Source of the DNA: Sinorhizobium fredii USDA 205
GTDB taxonomy: Bacteria > Pseudomonadota > Alphaproteobacteria > Rhizobiales > Rhizobiaceae
Reading direction: 5' to 3'
Length of the DNA stretch: 43,798 nucleotides
NCBI RefSeq assembly: GCF_001461695.1
Contig: NZ_AUTC01000163.1
Location: forward strand, 1-43,798
A program made the translations under genes and the position numbers. This document shows, one piece after another, positions 24,219 to 32,764 of this stretch. The notes below the pieces were generated by a model. That model made no database searches and had not been told where the DNA came from. It saw only the letters and a list, made by a program, of their open reading frames with translations. Position 1 is the first letter of the stretch. Every line of letters starts with the position of its first letter.

Positions 24219-24544
24219 CAGCCAGATACCGGTACCTTATTGTCCCATTGCCGGGTCGCCATTCGCAGGACCCCACTGTCGCAAGCCAAGAGCCCGCGCC
24301 AAACGCTTTCGTCGGAAATCGCCTGGCACGACGCTACACGCTTCGCGGGTTCCCTCATATGGCGAGGAAACTCAAGCTTCAACATCGTTTCCCAACAAAT
24401 TCGGGACGCCCTTTCCCCAAAGGCCCGGATTGTGAGTAAAATAGGGCTGGCTTTCGGTTATACTGTGCGCATCTCGCTGAAAAGCATATCGCTGTTACGC
24501 CGGCGACACAAATCACTTCCCGCTCCCGCTGGGGAGGCCGCCGC
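24219..24544. other. mrcA upstream region between mrcA and amiC
   Basis: This 326-bp stretch has no supported gene. It must carry the mrcA promoter on the minus strand. A -10-like TATAAC lies near 24460-24465, but without a good -35 at 17 bases. I see no strong terminator after amiC, so amiC and mrcA may be partly co-transcribed. Confidence 0.4.
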
Positions 24545-25804
24545 TCATCCGCCGTTCGCCACCGCCGTCTGGCGATAACGTCGAACGGCAACGGCCAGCA
24601 GTTCCGAAACCTTCTTGCGCCACGCCGGATCGAGCAATTGCTTCTCGTCGTCCTTGTTCGACATGAAGCCGAGTTCGAGCAAGACCGAAGGAATATCCGG
24701 CGCCTGCAGGACGCGGAAGCCGGCATGGCGATGGGGATTGTTGATCAGCCCGATCTGTCCTTCGAAGGAGGAGATGACGCTGCGCGCCAGATTGACCGAA
24801 AAGGCCTGGGTTTCGCGGCGGGTGAGATCGATGAGGATGTCGGCTACCTCCGCCGGTTCGCTTTCCAGCGGTATGCCGGCGATCTCATCGGAAAGGTTTT
24901 CACGCGCCGCCAGATCGGCCGCGAGGTGGTCGGACGCCTTGTCGGAGATCGTGTAGACCGTGGCGCCGCGGATGTCCTTCTGCTTCAGCGTATCGGCATG
25001 GACCGAAATGAATAGGTTGGCGCCTTTCTGCCGGGCGATCTGGACACGTTGCGGCAAGGACAAGAACTCGTCGCCGTCCCGTGTCAGAAAGGCTTCGATG
25101 CCGGCCTCACGGTTGAGCGTCGCCACGAGATCGCGCGCAAAGGCGAGCGTGACGTGCTTCTCCTGCGTCTTGGTGACGATGCCGATCGCGCCGGTGTCAA
25201 TGCCGCCGTGGCCGGCATCAATGGCAACGACGAATGCGCCCGGAGCCCTTGCCGGCGCAAGGGCCGGACGGTCGGTCTTGGCGGCGCGCACCGTTCCCGT
25301 CCACTGCTGATCGCCGAGAAGCTTGTCGAAGCGGGCTCGGTCGATCTTCTCCGCATCGACAATGAGGCGGAAGCCCTTGCCGTCTTCCTCCGGCTTCACT
25401 TCCGCATGGGTCACTTCCGTCGGCCCCTTGGCGGACAGCACCAGCCGCGAGGCTCCCTCCCCCATCCCGCCATAGCGGATGGCGTCGAAGAGGCCTCGTG
25501 GCTCCAGGCTCTCAGGTTTCAGGCCAAAGGACGTCTCCGGCAGGTCGATGATGACGCGAACCGGATTTGCGACGTAGTGAATGGAGAATTCGGGGCTGCG
25601 GTCGAATTCGATCACGAGACGCGTGCGTGCATCGTCGCCGGCGACTCGTGCGCCATAAGCCAATAGCGGCGCGGCCCCGTCGGCTGCCCTCGCGGCGGGC
25701 AACGGGACAGCCATCGTCGCCACCAGCACGGCAATCACACACACGGCACGACGCGCCAGCCGCTTCGCCTGCGGCCAATGCAGCTCTGTTGCGCAAGGCT
25801 TCAC
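24545..25804 (-). CDS. amiC: N-acetylmuramoyl-L-alanine amidase AmiC-type (AMIN + Amidase_3)
   Basis: This encodes about 419 aa. I chose GTG 25804 as start because GGGGGAG lies about 5 bases upstream; the frame is open to a TTG at 25840. A signal sequence (LARRAVCVIAVLVATMAVPL, to about residue 40) is followed by an AMIN domain (about 45-155) that targets the septum, then the zinc amidase: VVAIDAGHGGIDTGAIG (first His), FISVHADT and the catalytic Glu in LLELGFMSNKDD. It splits septal peptidoglycan during daughter-cell separation. It is divergent from rne, with a 734-bp gap between the starts. Confidence 0.92.
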   Translation of the reverse strand: MKPCATELHWPQAKRLARRAVCVIAVLVATMAVPLPAARAADGAAPLLAYGARVAGDDARTRLVIEFDRSPEFSIHYVANPVRVIIDLPETSFGLKPESLEPRGLFDAIRYGGMGEGASRLVLSAKGPTEVTHAEVKPEEDGKGFRLIVDAEKIDRARFDKLLGDQQWTGTVRAAKTDRPALAPARAPGAFVVAIDAGHGGIDTGAIGIVTKTQEKHVTLAFARDLVATLNREAGIEAFLTRDGDEFLSLPQRVQIARQKGANLFISVHADTLKQKDIRGATVYTISDKASDHLAADLAARENLSDEIAGIPLESEPAEVADILIDLTRRETQAFSVNLARSVISSFEGQIGLINNPHRHAGFRVLQAPDIPSVLLELGFMSNKDDEKQLLDPAWRKKVSELLAVAVRRYRQTAVANGG

Positions 25805-26538
25805 CCGGGCTCCCCCATCGTCATTCGAGTTCCGGCGCAAGGCCCCAGGGAGCCGCGACCATCGCTACCCACCAATGAACCTTCATGGTTAACCGAACCT
25901 TGACGCAGCGCCGCCAAAAGCGACGAATGCGGCATGGTTCGGAACCGATGCAATGCTCACCGAACACCGGATTTCACCCGGGCAAGCGAATCGATCAATA
26001 TTGTGGCGGCAAAGGCTTTTCCCTTGCCAATGTGACATAGAAAACATAAAAGCGTCACAAGGAGAAAGTGTTGACGGGATAGAATCGTCGGCCGGGCAGC
26101 CGGAGCTTTGAGAGGCTTGGCGCCAGCGAAGTGATCGAGCCGGAACAGCCGGTTGCAACCGTATCATGCTTCCGCGGCCGCAGGTGTTCATCCGCCGTCG
26201 CTGCATTTCCTCCCGTACACTGGATCGCAATTTCCGGCGGTGGCCGGAGTTCTTGATGGTGATTTTCACCGAATGCCCGCAAGCGGGCGTATTCATCGGG
26301 CCTCCCCTTGAGGCCCAGGACATTGGCATTCTTGTTTGGTCTTTGATGTGACTCAGCAGTATCGGTCAGGAGTAAAGAGGCCCCGGGACGAAATCGTTCC
26401 GGCTGCCGTCTGGCTGCTGCACCCTCACCTGCACCAAACAGGACCTTTCACATCCGGCGCAGTTTCCGACGTGTTCGACAGCCTTCCAAGCGAAGTGCCT
26501 CTGTCTGCCGTTGCTCTGCGCCGAGGAGCAGAGCTTAG
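25805..26538 (+). other. amiC/rne divergent region and long structured rne leader
   Basis: There is no supported gene in these 734 bp. On the + strand several perfect or near-perfect hairpins occur: GCCCGC/GCGGGC (26275-26288), GGGCCTC/GAGGCCC (26298-26316) and CCGGGACG/CGTTCCGG (26383-26402). An inverted TGTGAC/GTCACA pair (26031-26059) overlaps a candidate promoter. A long structured 5' leader is what one expects for RNase E, which in other bacteria controls its own mRNA through the leader. Whether that happens here is inference. Confidence 0.55.
26024..26052 (+). promoter_or_regulatory. Candidate rne promoter
   Basis: TTGCCA (26024-26029) and TAAAAG (26047-26052) are separated by 17 bp and match the sigma70 consensus at 5 and 4 of 6 positions. 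The predicted 5' leader would be about 480 nt. The inverted TGTGAC/GTCACA arms flank the -10 region. Confidence 0.4.
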
Positions 26539-29331
26539 ATGGCAGAGAAAATGCTTATCGATGCGTCCCACTCAGAGGAGACGCGCGTCGTTGTCGTTCG
26601 CGGGAACCGCATAGAAGAATTCGATTTCGAATCGGAACATAAGAAGCAAATCCGCGGCAATATCTATCTGGCGAAGGTGACCAGAGTGGAGCCGTCGCTC
26701 CAGGCGGCCTTCGTGGACTATGGCGGCAATCGCCACGGCTTTCTGGCCTTTGCCGAAATTCACCCCGACTACTACCAGATCCCCCTCGCCGATCGTCAGG
26801 CGCTCTTGAAGGCCGAAGCCGAGGAGGCTCGCCGCGAGGACGACATCGAGCCGGTCGAAACCGCAAGCGACCAGGCCGCGGCGCCAACGAGAGACGAAGC
26901 GCCGGCAGAAGCCCAACCCGCGGAGACGACCGAGACGCCCGAACCGGCAATGGAAGCCAAGGCAGAGGAAGCCAAGGCCGAGAAGCCCAAGGCCAAGCCG
27001 AAGCGCACGCGTCGGGCGAAAGCCAAGACCAGCGAACAAAAAGAAGAAGCGCCGGCCGACGCCGAGGCCAGCGAAGATGGCAGCAGCGGCGAAATGGCCG
27101 CAATGGTCGATGTCGACTCGATTTCCGAGGACGTCGACGCACGCCGCCGCCGCGACGACGATGATGACGACGATGACGACGGTCATGACGGCGAGAAGGA
27201 AGTCATCGAGTCCGTCGGCGCCGAAGACGCGATGGAAGAAGTTCCGGACCGCCAGATCCGCAAGCCTCGCAAACAGTATCGCATCCAGGAAGTGATCAAG
27301 CGCCGGCAGATCATTCTTGTTCAGGTCGCCAAGGAAGAACGCGGCAACAAGGGCGCCGCGCTCACCACCTATCTTTCGCTGGCCGGCCGCTATTCGGTGC
27401 TGATGCCGAACACGGCGCGCGGCGGCGGCATCTCCCGCAAGATCACCAACCTGCAGGACCGCAAGCGCCTCAAGGAGATCGCCCGCGGCCTCGACGTGCC
27501 GCAGGGCATGGGCGTGATCCTGCGCACGGCCGGTGCGAACCGCACCAAGGTCGAGGTCAAACGCGACTTCGAATATCTCATGCGCCTGTGGGAGAACGTC
27601 CGCACGCTCACATTGAACTCGACCGCCCCCTGCCTCGTCTATGAGGAAGGCAGCCTGATCAAGCGCTCGATCCGCGATCTCTACAACAAGGATATCAGCG
27701 AGATCATCGTTTCCGGCGAAGAGGGATACAAGGAAGCCAAGGGCTTCATGAAGATGCTGATGCCGAGCCACGCGAAGGTCGTGCAGCCCTATCGCGACGT
27801 GCATCCGATCTTCTCGCGTTCGGGTATCGAAGCCCAGCTCGATCGCATGCTGCAGCCGCAAGTGACGCTGAAATCGGGCGGCTACATCATCATCAACCAG
27901 ACCGAAGCGCTTGTTTCGATCGACGTGAACTCCGGACGCTCCACCCGCGAGCATTCGATCGAGGACACCGCTCTCCAGACCAACCTGGAGGCGGCCGAGG
28001 AAGTCGCGCGGCAGCTGCGTCTTCGCGACCTCGCCGGCCTTGTGGTCATCGACTTCATCGACATGGAAGAAAAGCGCAACAACCGCGCCGTCGAAAAGAA
28101 GCTCAAGGACTGCCTGAAGAACGACCGGGCGCGCATCCAGGTCGGCCGCATCTCGCATTTCGGCCTGCTTGAAATGTCGCGCCAGCGCATCCGCGCCTCG
28201 GTGCTCGAAAGCACGATGCAGTCCTGCCCGCATTGCAACGGCACCGGTCATGTCCGCTCGCAGTCTTCCGTCGCATTGCATGTCCTGCGCGGCATCGAGG
28301 AGCATCTTCTCAAGAACACCACGCACGACATCACGGTGCGCACGATCCCGGAGATCGCGCTTTACCTGCTCAATCAGAAGCGCGGTACGATCACCGACTA
28401 TGAACGGCGCTTCGGCGTCTCCATCATTATCGAAGCCGATGCCCATGTGGGCGCGCAGCACTTCGCGATCGACCGGGGCGAACCGGTCGAGAATCCGGTG
28501 AAGATCGAACAGCTCCTGCATTTCGTGCCTGAACCCGAGGATGACGAAGAAGACGTCGTCGTCGAGGAAGATCTGGACGAGGAAGAAGCGGAAGAAATCA
28601 CCGCCGAACGCCGGGAACAGCCTAAGGCACAGCCGTCCGACGATCAGGGCGGGCGCAAGCGCAAGCGTCGTCGCCGCCGCCGCGGCAAGGGCGCAGGCCA
28701 GACGCCGGACTCGGTCGGGGCCGAGGCCGGAGACACGGCCGATGGTGCGGATGACGAAGCCGATGAGTCCGAGGACGAAGGCGAGGCCCAGGACGGCGTA
28801 ACGGCAGACGGCGACCAGAAGCGCAAGCGTCGCCGTCGCGGCAAGCGGGGCGGCCGCCGCAACCGCGAAGCCGAAGGCGATGCCGGTCTCGCGACGGACG
28901 CCGGTGGAGAGTCGGCTGATGCCGAGGAAGTGGCGGAAACTGAAGAGCCGGATTTTGCCGCAGCCGCGGCCGTCGAGCACGCCGTGGATGCCGCTTCGGC
29001 GGAAGCCGAAGTCCCGGCCGTGGAAGCAGCAAAGCCGGCAAAGCCGAAGCGCAGCCGAAAGAAGGCCGTCGCGGTCGAGGCACCCGCGGAAAGTGCCGAC
29101 ACGGCCGCCGTACAGGCCATCGAAGCACAGCCGGACGAAACCATTCCTGCTGCGGTGGAGGAAGCGGTCGCGGACCTGGAGGCTGCCAAGCCGGCGCGCT
29201 CGAACCGCGATCTGACGACGATTGCCTCCGAGCCCGTCGTGACCTCGAATGTCGCCAAGGGCGAGAGCAACGAAGAAGAGCAGGCCAAGCCGAAAAAAGG
29301 CGGCTGGTGGCAGCGTCGCGGCTTTTTCTAA
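26539..29331 (+). CDS. rne: Ribonuclease E
   Basis: This 930-aa endoribonuclease is the centre of the RNA degradosome. The S1 domain is split by a long insert (about 95-238) rich in Ala/Glu/Lys, with a run of nine Asp (206-214). The catalytic DNase I-like part has the metal-binding Asp462 (SIDVNSG) and Asp505 (VVIDFIDM); the zinc-link is C563-P-H-C566. The C-terminal third is disordered, with two Arg-rich RNA-binding blocks (RKRKRRRRRRGKG, KRKRRRRGKRGGRR). The end KKGGWWQRRGFF resembles the GWW peptide that binds PNPase in Caulobacter. A GAGGAG ribosome site precedes the ATG. Confidence 0.95.
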   Translation: MAEKMLIDASHSEETRVVVVRGNRIEEFDFESEHKKQIRGNIYLAKVTRVEPSLQAAFVDYGGNRHGFLAFAEIHPDYYQIPLADRQALLKAEAEEARREDDIEPVETASDQAAAPTRDEAPAEAQPAETTETPEPAMEAKAEEAKAEKPKAKPKRTRRAKAKTSEQKEEAPADAEASEDGSSGEMAAMVDVDSISEDVDARRRRDDDDDDDDDGHDGEKEVIESVGAEDAMEEVPDRQIRKPRKQYRIQEVIKRRQIILVQVAKEERGNKGAALTTYLSLAGRYSVLMPNTARGGGISRKITNLQDRKRLKEIARGLDVPQGMGVILRTAGANRTKVEVKRDFEYLMRLWENVRTLTLNSTAPCLVYEEGSLIKRSIRDLYNKDISEIIVSGEEGYKEAKGFMKMLMPSHAKVVQPYRDVHPIFSRSGIEAQLDRMLQPQVTLKSGGYIIINQTEALVSIDVNSGRSTREHSIEDTALQTNLEAAEEVARQLRLRDLAGLVVIDFIDMEEKRNNRAVEKKLKDCLKNDRARIQVGRISHFGLLEMSRQRIRASVLESTMQSCPHCNGTGHVRSQSSVALHVLRGIEEHLLKNTTHDITVRTIPEIALYLLNQKRGTITDYERRFGVSIIIEADAHVGAQHFAIDRGEPVENPVKIEQLLHFVPEPEDDEEDVVVEEDLDEEEAEEITAERREQPKAQPSDDQGGRKRKRRRRRRGKGAGQTPDSVGAEAGDTADGADDEADESEDEGEAQDGVTADGDQKRKRRRRGKRGGRRNREAEGDAGLATDAGGESADAEEVAETEEPDFAAAAAVEHAVDAASAEAEVPAVEAAKPAKPKRSRKKAVAVEAPAESADTAAVQAIEAQPDETIPAAVEEAVADLEAAKPARSNRDLTTIASEPVVTSNVAKGESNEEEQAKPKKGGWWQRRGFF

Positions 29332-29353
29332 GAAAGCACTGACTTACCAAACG

Positions 29354-29382
29354 AAAGGCCCGGAGGTATCCGGGCCTTTTTT
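29354..29382 (+). terminator. rne intrinsic terminator
   Basis: AAAGGCCCGG (29354-29363) pairs with CCGGGCCTTT (29370-29379), ending in TTTTTT. It is the clearest terminator in the window. The symmetric A/T flanks would also stop transcription arriving from the aminotransferase gene on the minus strand. Confidence 0.92.
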
Positions 29383-29423
29383 GTTTGTGATCGCCTATTG
29401 GCCGGCGCAGTCTGGAAGGCCCG

Positions 29424-30581
29424 CTATTTCAACCAGTGCGCAATGCGATCCATCGCTTCAGCCATCTCGGCGCCCGAACCCGCATAGGAAAAACGGATGG
29501 TGCGGTGTCCCTCGAGCGGATCAAAGTCGAAGCCGGGTGTTGCGGCGACGTTGATCTCCGCGAGCATGCGGCGGGCGAAGGCTATGCTGTCGTTGGTGAA
29601 GCGGCTGGCGTCCACATAGGCATAGAAGGCGCCGTCCATCGGCGAGGCGATCGAAAAGCCGATCTCGGGCAGGCGCTTCAGCAGAAGATCACGGTTGGCG
29701 GCATAGGCTCGCTTGTAACCGTCCAGTTCCTGATGCGCGCCGAGAGCCGCCTCCGCGGCAATCTGCGAAAGCTCCGGCGGCGAGATGTAGAGGCTCTGGG
29801 CGATGCGCTCGAAGACACGGATCTGATCTTCCGGCAGCACCATCCAGCCGATGCGCCAGCCGGTCATGCAATAATATTTCGAGAACGAGTTGATGACGAT
29901 GGCGTCGTCGGCGATCTCCAGCGCCGAGGTCTCTTCGCCCGCGAAGGTTAGCCCGTGATAGATCTCATCGGAGATGAAGGCGATCGATTGGGCACGGCAA
30001 TAGTCGGCAAGCGCCTTCAGACGCGCCTTATCCGTGACGGTGCCGGTCGGGTTTGCCGGACTGGCGAGAAGCACGCCCTTCAACGGTTTGCCGGCTTGCG
30101 CCGCCGCCCGCTCCAGGCTTTCGGGCGTGAGCGTGAAGCCGGTTTCCGCATTTGCTTCGATCTCGACCACGCTCAAGCCGAGTGCGGCCATGATGTTGCG
30201 ATAGGCGGGATAGCCGGGTCGGGCGATGGCAACGCAGTCGCCCGGATCGAAGAGAGCCAGGAAGGCCAGATTGAAGCCCGCCGACGAACCGGTGGTGACG
30301 GCGATCCGCTGCGGATCAAGCGTGATCCCGTGGCGGCTCTGATAGTGGGCGGCGATCGCCCGCTTCAGGGAGAGGGTGCCGAGGGCGTCGGTATAGCCAA
30401 GGCGGCCATGCTCCAGCGCCCGCCGCGCCGCCTCGCGTGCGGCCTTCGGGGCGGGATGGGCCGGCTGGCCGACCGCCATCGAGATGACCGGATGGCCGGC
30501 ATCGCGACGCCGCGTCGCCTCCGCCAGGACGTCCATGGCATGGAACGGTTCGACGGCGCTGCGTTTCGACATCTGTGCCAA
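29424..30581 (-). CDS. PLP-dependent aminotransferase, class I/II
   Basis: This 385-aa fold-type I enzyme has the PLP Schiff-base lysine K235 in NSFSKYYCMTGWR, N177 (SPANPTG), D205 and Y208 (SDEIYHG), R243 and a C-terminal substrate-binding Arg in HRTIRFSYAG. It resembles aspartate/aromatic-type aminotransferases, but I cannot fix the substrate. A TTG start at 30581 is preferred because AGGA lies 7 bases upstream; the ATG at 30572 is too far from that site. It stands alone between the rne terminator and the leader region of the dsbA-like gene. Confidence 0.88.
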   Translation of the reverse strand: MAQMSKRSAVEPFHAMDVLAEATRRRDAGHPVISMAVGQPAHPAPKAAREAARRALEHGRLGYTDALGTLSLKRAIAAHYQSRHGITLDPQRIAVTTGSSAGFNLAFLALFDPGDCVAIARPGYPAYRNIMAALGLSVVEIEANAETGFTLTPESLERAAAQAGKPLKGVLLASPANPTGTVTDKARLKALADYCRAQSIAFISDEIYHGLTFAGEETSALEIADDAIVINSFSKYYCMTGWRIGWMVLPEDQIRVFERIAQSLYISPPELSQIAAEAALGAHQELDGYKRAYAANRDLLLKRLPEIGFSIASPMDGAFYAYVDASRFTNDSIAFARRMLAEINVAATPGFDFDPLEGHRTIRFSYAGSGAEMAEAMDRIAHWLK

Positions 30582-30738
30582 TGGCTGATCCTCACAAGTT
30601 GGCTGGCGTCCCGCCCCTTTGCCCGATCGCTTTATCCTTCACAAGTATGGGAGCGCCGCAATTCGGCCGATTTTGCCGTTTCGTTTCGCGCCCGCGCACC
30701 CTATGCTCGCACCGATGGCAGGCTCGCTCCTGCATGTC

Positions 30739-30833
30739 TCCTTAAATCGACCCCGATTTGAGGACAAAGACATGCAGCAATTCAAAGTGCTACAGCGACC
30801 TTTGCGCGTCTGATAAGACGTGCGGCGCTGTAG
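30739..30833 (+). promoter_or_regulatory. Structured leader RNA element with two hairpins
   Basis: Hairpin 1: TCCTTAAATCG (30739-30749) pairs over 11 bp, with one G-U, with CGATTTGAGGA (30754-30764). Its right arm contains GAGGA, the ribosome site for a short peptide frame. Hairpin 2: outer CTACAGCG (30790-30797) pairs with CGCTGTAG (30826-30833), and inner GCGCGTCT (30804-30811) pairs with AGACGTGC (30816-30823). The 5' arm of hairpin 2 lies inside the peptide frame. I have the impression that very similar sequences recur in rhizobial genomes, but cannot verify this here. Confidence 0.55.
30772..30813 (+). CDS. Candidate 13-aa leader peptide
   Basis: ATG CAG CAA ... reads MQQFKVLQRPLRV, then TGA directly followed by TAA in frame. 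GAGGA lies 7 bases before the ATG, an ideal ribosome site, but inside a hairpin arm. The last eight codons overlap the outer and inner 5' arms of the next hairpin, so a ribosome translating the peptide would open that structure. The peptide might instead be part of a repeated element. Confidence 0.45.
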   Translation: MQQFKVLQRPLRV

Positions 30834-30912
30834 CGCCGTTGCCTTCGAAGATGCGTTGACGCGGCAGTGCGAAATGGGCGACAGACAGGTACGAGAAGAC
30901 AACGAGGGAATG

Positions 30913-31680
30913 ATGACGCTCAAGAAGAAGATGATTGCCGCCGGAACGCTGATTGCGCTTTCAGCCGGCATCGCCCTACCCGAGCCGGCGGCGGCGCTCG
31001 ACCCGAAACAGAAGGAAGAGATCGGCGCCTTCATCAAGGAATATCTCCTCGCCAATCCGGAGATCATGCTGGAAGTGCAGGAAGCGCTGTCCGCCAAGCA
31101 GCGCGCCAAGCAGCAGGAAGCCTCGCAGGCCGCGATCGCAAAAAACGAGAAGGCGATCTTCAATTCCGCCTACGACGTGACCCTCGGCAATCCCAAGGGC
31201 GACGTCACGATCGTCGAGTTCTTCGACTACAATTGCGGCTACTGCAAGCGGGCGCTCTCGGACATGGATGAGATCATAGCCCAGGACAAGAACGTGCGCT
31301 TCGTTCTGAAGGAGCTCCCCATCCTCGGCCCCGATTCGCTCGCCGCTCACAAGGTCAGCGCCGCGTTCCGCTCGGTCGCACCGGAAAAGTACGGTGATTT
31401 CCACCGCGCGCTGCTCGGCGCCGAAGATCGAGCAACGGAGGAAACGGCGATCGCCGTTGCCGCCAAGCTCGGGGTGACCGAAGAGCAATTGCGCGAGAAA
31501 ATGGAGGACGACCCGAACGACGCCTCGGTGCGCGAAGCCTACATGCTCGCCAACGATCTCGGCATCACCGGTACGCCTTCCTATGTGATCGGCAACGAGG
31601 CGGTCTACGGCGCCGTCGGCGCCGCCGAGATCACCGGGAAGGTCGCCAATCTGCGTGAATGCGGCAAGACGGCCTGCTGA
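30913..31680 (+). CDS. DsbA-family periplasmic thiol-disulfide oxidoreductase
   Basis: This encodes about 255 aa. The N-terminal signal peptide (KKKMIAAGTLIALSAGIALP) is followed by a helical dimerisation-like segment (about 30-90) and a thioredoxin-fold domain with active site C108-G-Y-C111 and the cis-proline loop GTPSYVIG. This layout resembles the ScsC/BdbD-like or Com1-like branch. It forms or shuffles disulfide bonds in secreted proteins. Tandem ATGs (30910, 30913) follow GAGGGA; the second gives slightly better spacing. An unusual structured leader lies 80 bases upstream. Two more cysteines occur at the C-terminus (ECGKTAC). Confidence 0.9.
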   Translation: MTLKKKMIAAGTLIALSAGIALPEPAAALDPKQKEEIGAFIKEYLLANPEIMLEVQEALSAKQRAKQQEASQAAIAKNEKAIFNSAYDVTLGNPKGDVTIVEFFDYNCGYCKRALSDMDEIIAQDKNVRFVLKELPILGPDSLAAHKVSAAFRSVAPEKYGDFHRALLGAEDRATEETAIAVAAKLGVTEEQLREKMEDDPNDASVREAYMLANDLGITGTPSYVIGNEAVYGAVGAAEITGKVANLRECGKTAC

Positions 31681-31809
31681 CGCGTCAACACCGTTCTCGC
31701 CTTCAATGAGCCATGACTTGTGGACAAATCCCCCGCACAGCCGGGGGGCTTTCCCTCGCGGAACCATCGGTCTATAGGTAACCCTCCCTTCATCGGACCG
31801 GAACCCCTT

Positions 31810-32256
31810 ATGTCCTCGACGATTTTTGTGCTGAATGGCCCGAACCTGAATGCCCTCGGCAAGCGCGAACCAGGCATTTACGGCGGCCAGACCTTGGCCG
31901 ACATCGAGGCGATGTGCAAAGCGGAGGGGAAGCTCCTGGGCTTCGACGTCGATTTTCGCCAATCGAATGTGGAAGGCGTGCTGGTCGACTGGCTGCACGA
32001 GGCGGGTGAAAAGGCCGCCGGCGTCGCCATCAATCCGGCCGCCTATGGCCACACGTCGATTGCCATGCATGATGCCATTCGCGCGATCGCCGTCCCCGTC
32101 GTCGAACTGCATCTTTCCAACATTCACGCGCGAGAGGAATTCCGCCACAAGTCGATGATCGCGCCGGCCGTCAAGGGCGTGATCTGCGGCTTCGGCGCGC
32201 AGAGTTACATTCTGGCGCTGCATGCGCTAAAGAACCTGACAAACACGTCGAAATAA
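31810..32256 (+). CDS. aroQ: Type II 3-dehydroquinate dehydratase
   Basis: This 148-aa enzyme of the shikimate pathway converts 3-dehydroquinate to 3-dehydroshikimate. Motifs are LNGPNLNALGKREPGIYG (active-site Asn, Arg and Tyr), NPAAYGHTSIAMHDA (substrate loop and His) and VELHLSNIHAREEFRHKS. The length is standard for the dodecameric type II enzyme. It starts the operon aroQ-accB-accC-aat, with accB 23 bp downstream. The same aroQ-accB-accC order is common in bacteria. Confidence 0.95.
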   Translation: MSSTIFVLNGPNLNALGKREPGIYGGQTLADIEAMCKAEGKLLGFDVDFRQSNVEGVLVDWLHEAGEKAAGVAINPAAYGHTSIAMHDAIRAIAVPVVELHLSNIHAREEFRHKSMIAPAVKGVICGFGAQSYILALHALKNLTNTSK

Positions 32257-32279
32257 GAAGTACACGAGGCTCATATCCC

Positions 32280-32753
32280 ATGGCTGACAAGAAACCGGGT
32301 ATCGATCAGGCGCTGATCCGCGATCTCGCCAATATCCTCAAGGATACCGACCTGACCGAGATCGAAGTGGAACAGGACGATCTGCGCATCCGCGTCTCGC
32401 GCAACGGCACGCCTGTCGCGATGCCGATGCAGGCGATGCCCGCCTACCAAATGCATCCGGCAATGTCGGCGGCACCTGCCCCGGTCGCCGCTCCCGCGGC
32501 CGAAGGCGGCCATAACGCAAAGAACGCGGTAACGGCGCCGATGGTCGGCACCTGCTATCTCTCCCCGGCCCCGGGCGCCCGCCCGTTTATCGAGGTCGGT
32601 GCGACAGTCAAGGAAGGCCAGACGATCCTGATCATCGAGGCCATGAAGACGATGAACCAGATTCCGGCCCCGCGCTCAGGCAAGGTGACGGAAATTCTCG
32701 TGCAGGACGCCGCCCCGGTCGAATATGGCGAACCTCTGATCGTGATCGAATAA
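32280..32753 (+). CDS. accB: Biotin carboxyl carrier protein of acetyl-CoA carboxylase
   Basis: This 157-aa protein carries biotin between the carboxylase and carboxyltransferase subunits in fatty-acid synthesis. A helical N-terminus (1-40) and an Ala/Pro/Met-rich flexible linker (45-75) lead to the biotinyl domain (about 82-157). The biotinylated lysine is K123 in IIEAMKTMNQI; the usual AMKM is AMKT here, as I recall for rhizobia. It lies between aroQ and accC in a tight operon, with a GAGG site about 11 bases upstream. Confidence 0.96.
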   Translation: MADKKPGIDQALIRDLANILKDTDLTEIEVEQDDLRIRVSRNGTPVAMPMQAMPAYQMHPAMSAAPAPVAAPAAEGGHNAKNAVTAPMVGTCYLSPAPGARPFIEVGATVKEGQTILIIEAMKTMNQIPAPRSGKVTEILVQDAAPVEYGEPLIVIE

Positions 32754-32764
32754 GGCGCGTGGCG

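Larger units (their letters stand above)
30582..30912 (+). other. Divergent region upstream of the dsbA-like gene
   Basis: This 331-bp gap has no full gene. Its right half holds two ordered hairpins and a 13-codon peptide frame (listed separately). The left half must contain the aminotransferase promoter; I could not place it with confidence. Confidence 0.5.

Noticed and set aside
22371..24578. A long + strand open frame opposite mrcA (and similar ones opposite rne, accC, gatA, the tail spike, the ejection protein and gatB)
   Set aside because: These frames mirror real, motif-bearing genes in high-GC DNA. Their translations are rich in Arg, Asp and His, show no domain, and lack ribosome sites.
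26031..26059. TGTGAC/GTCACA as a CRP-type operator upstream of rne
   Set aside because: The arms are 17 bases apart, much wider than a CRP site, and nothing else supports it. It is kept only as a weak inverted repeat near a promoter.
27157..27192. GAC/GAT triplet run as a microsatellite or CRISPR-like repeat
   Set aside because: It is in frame inside rne and encodes an Asp run. I saw no CRISPR-type array of spaced direct repeats anywhere in the window.
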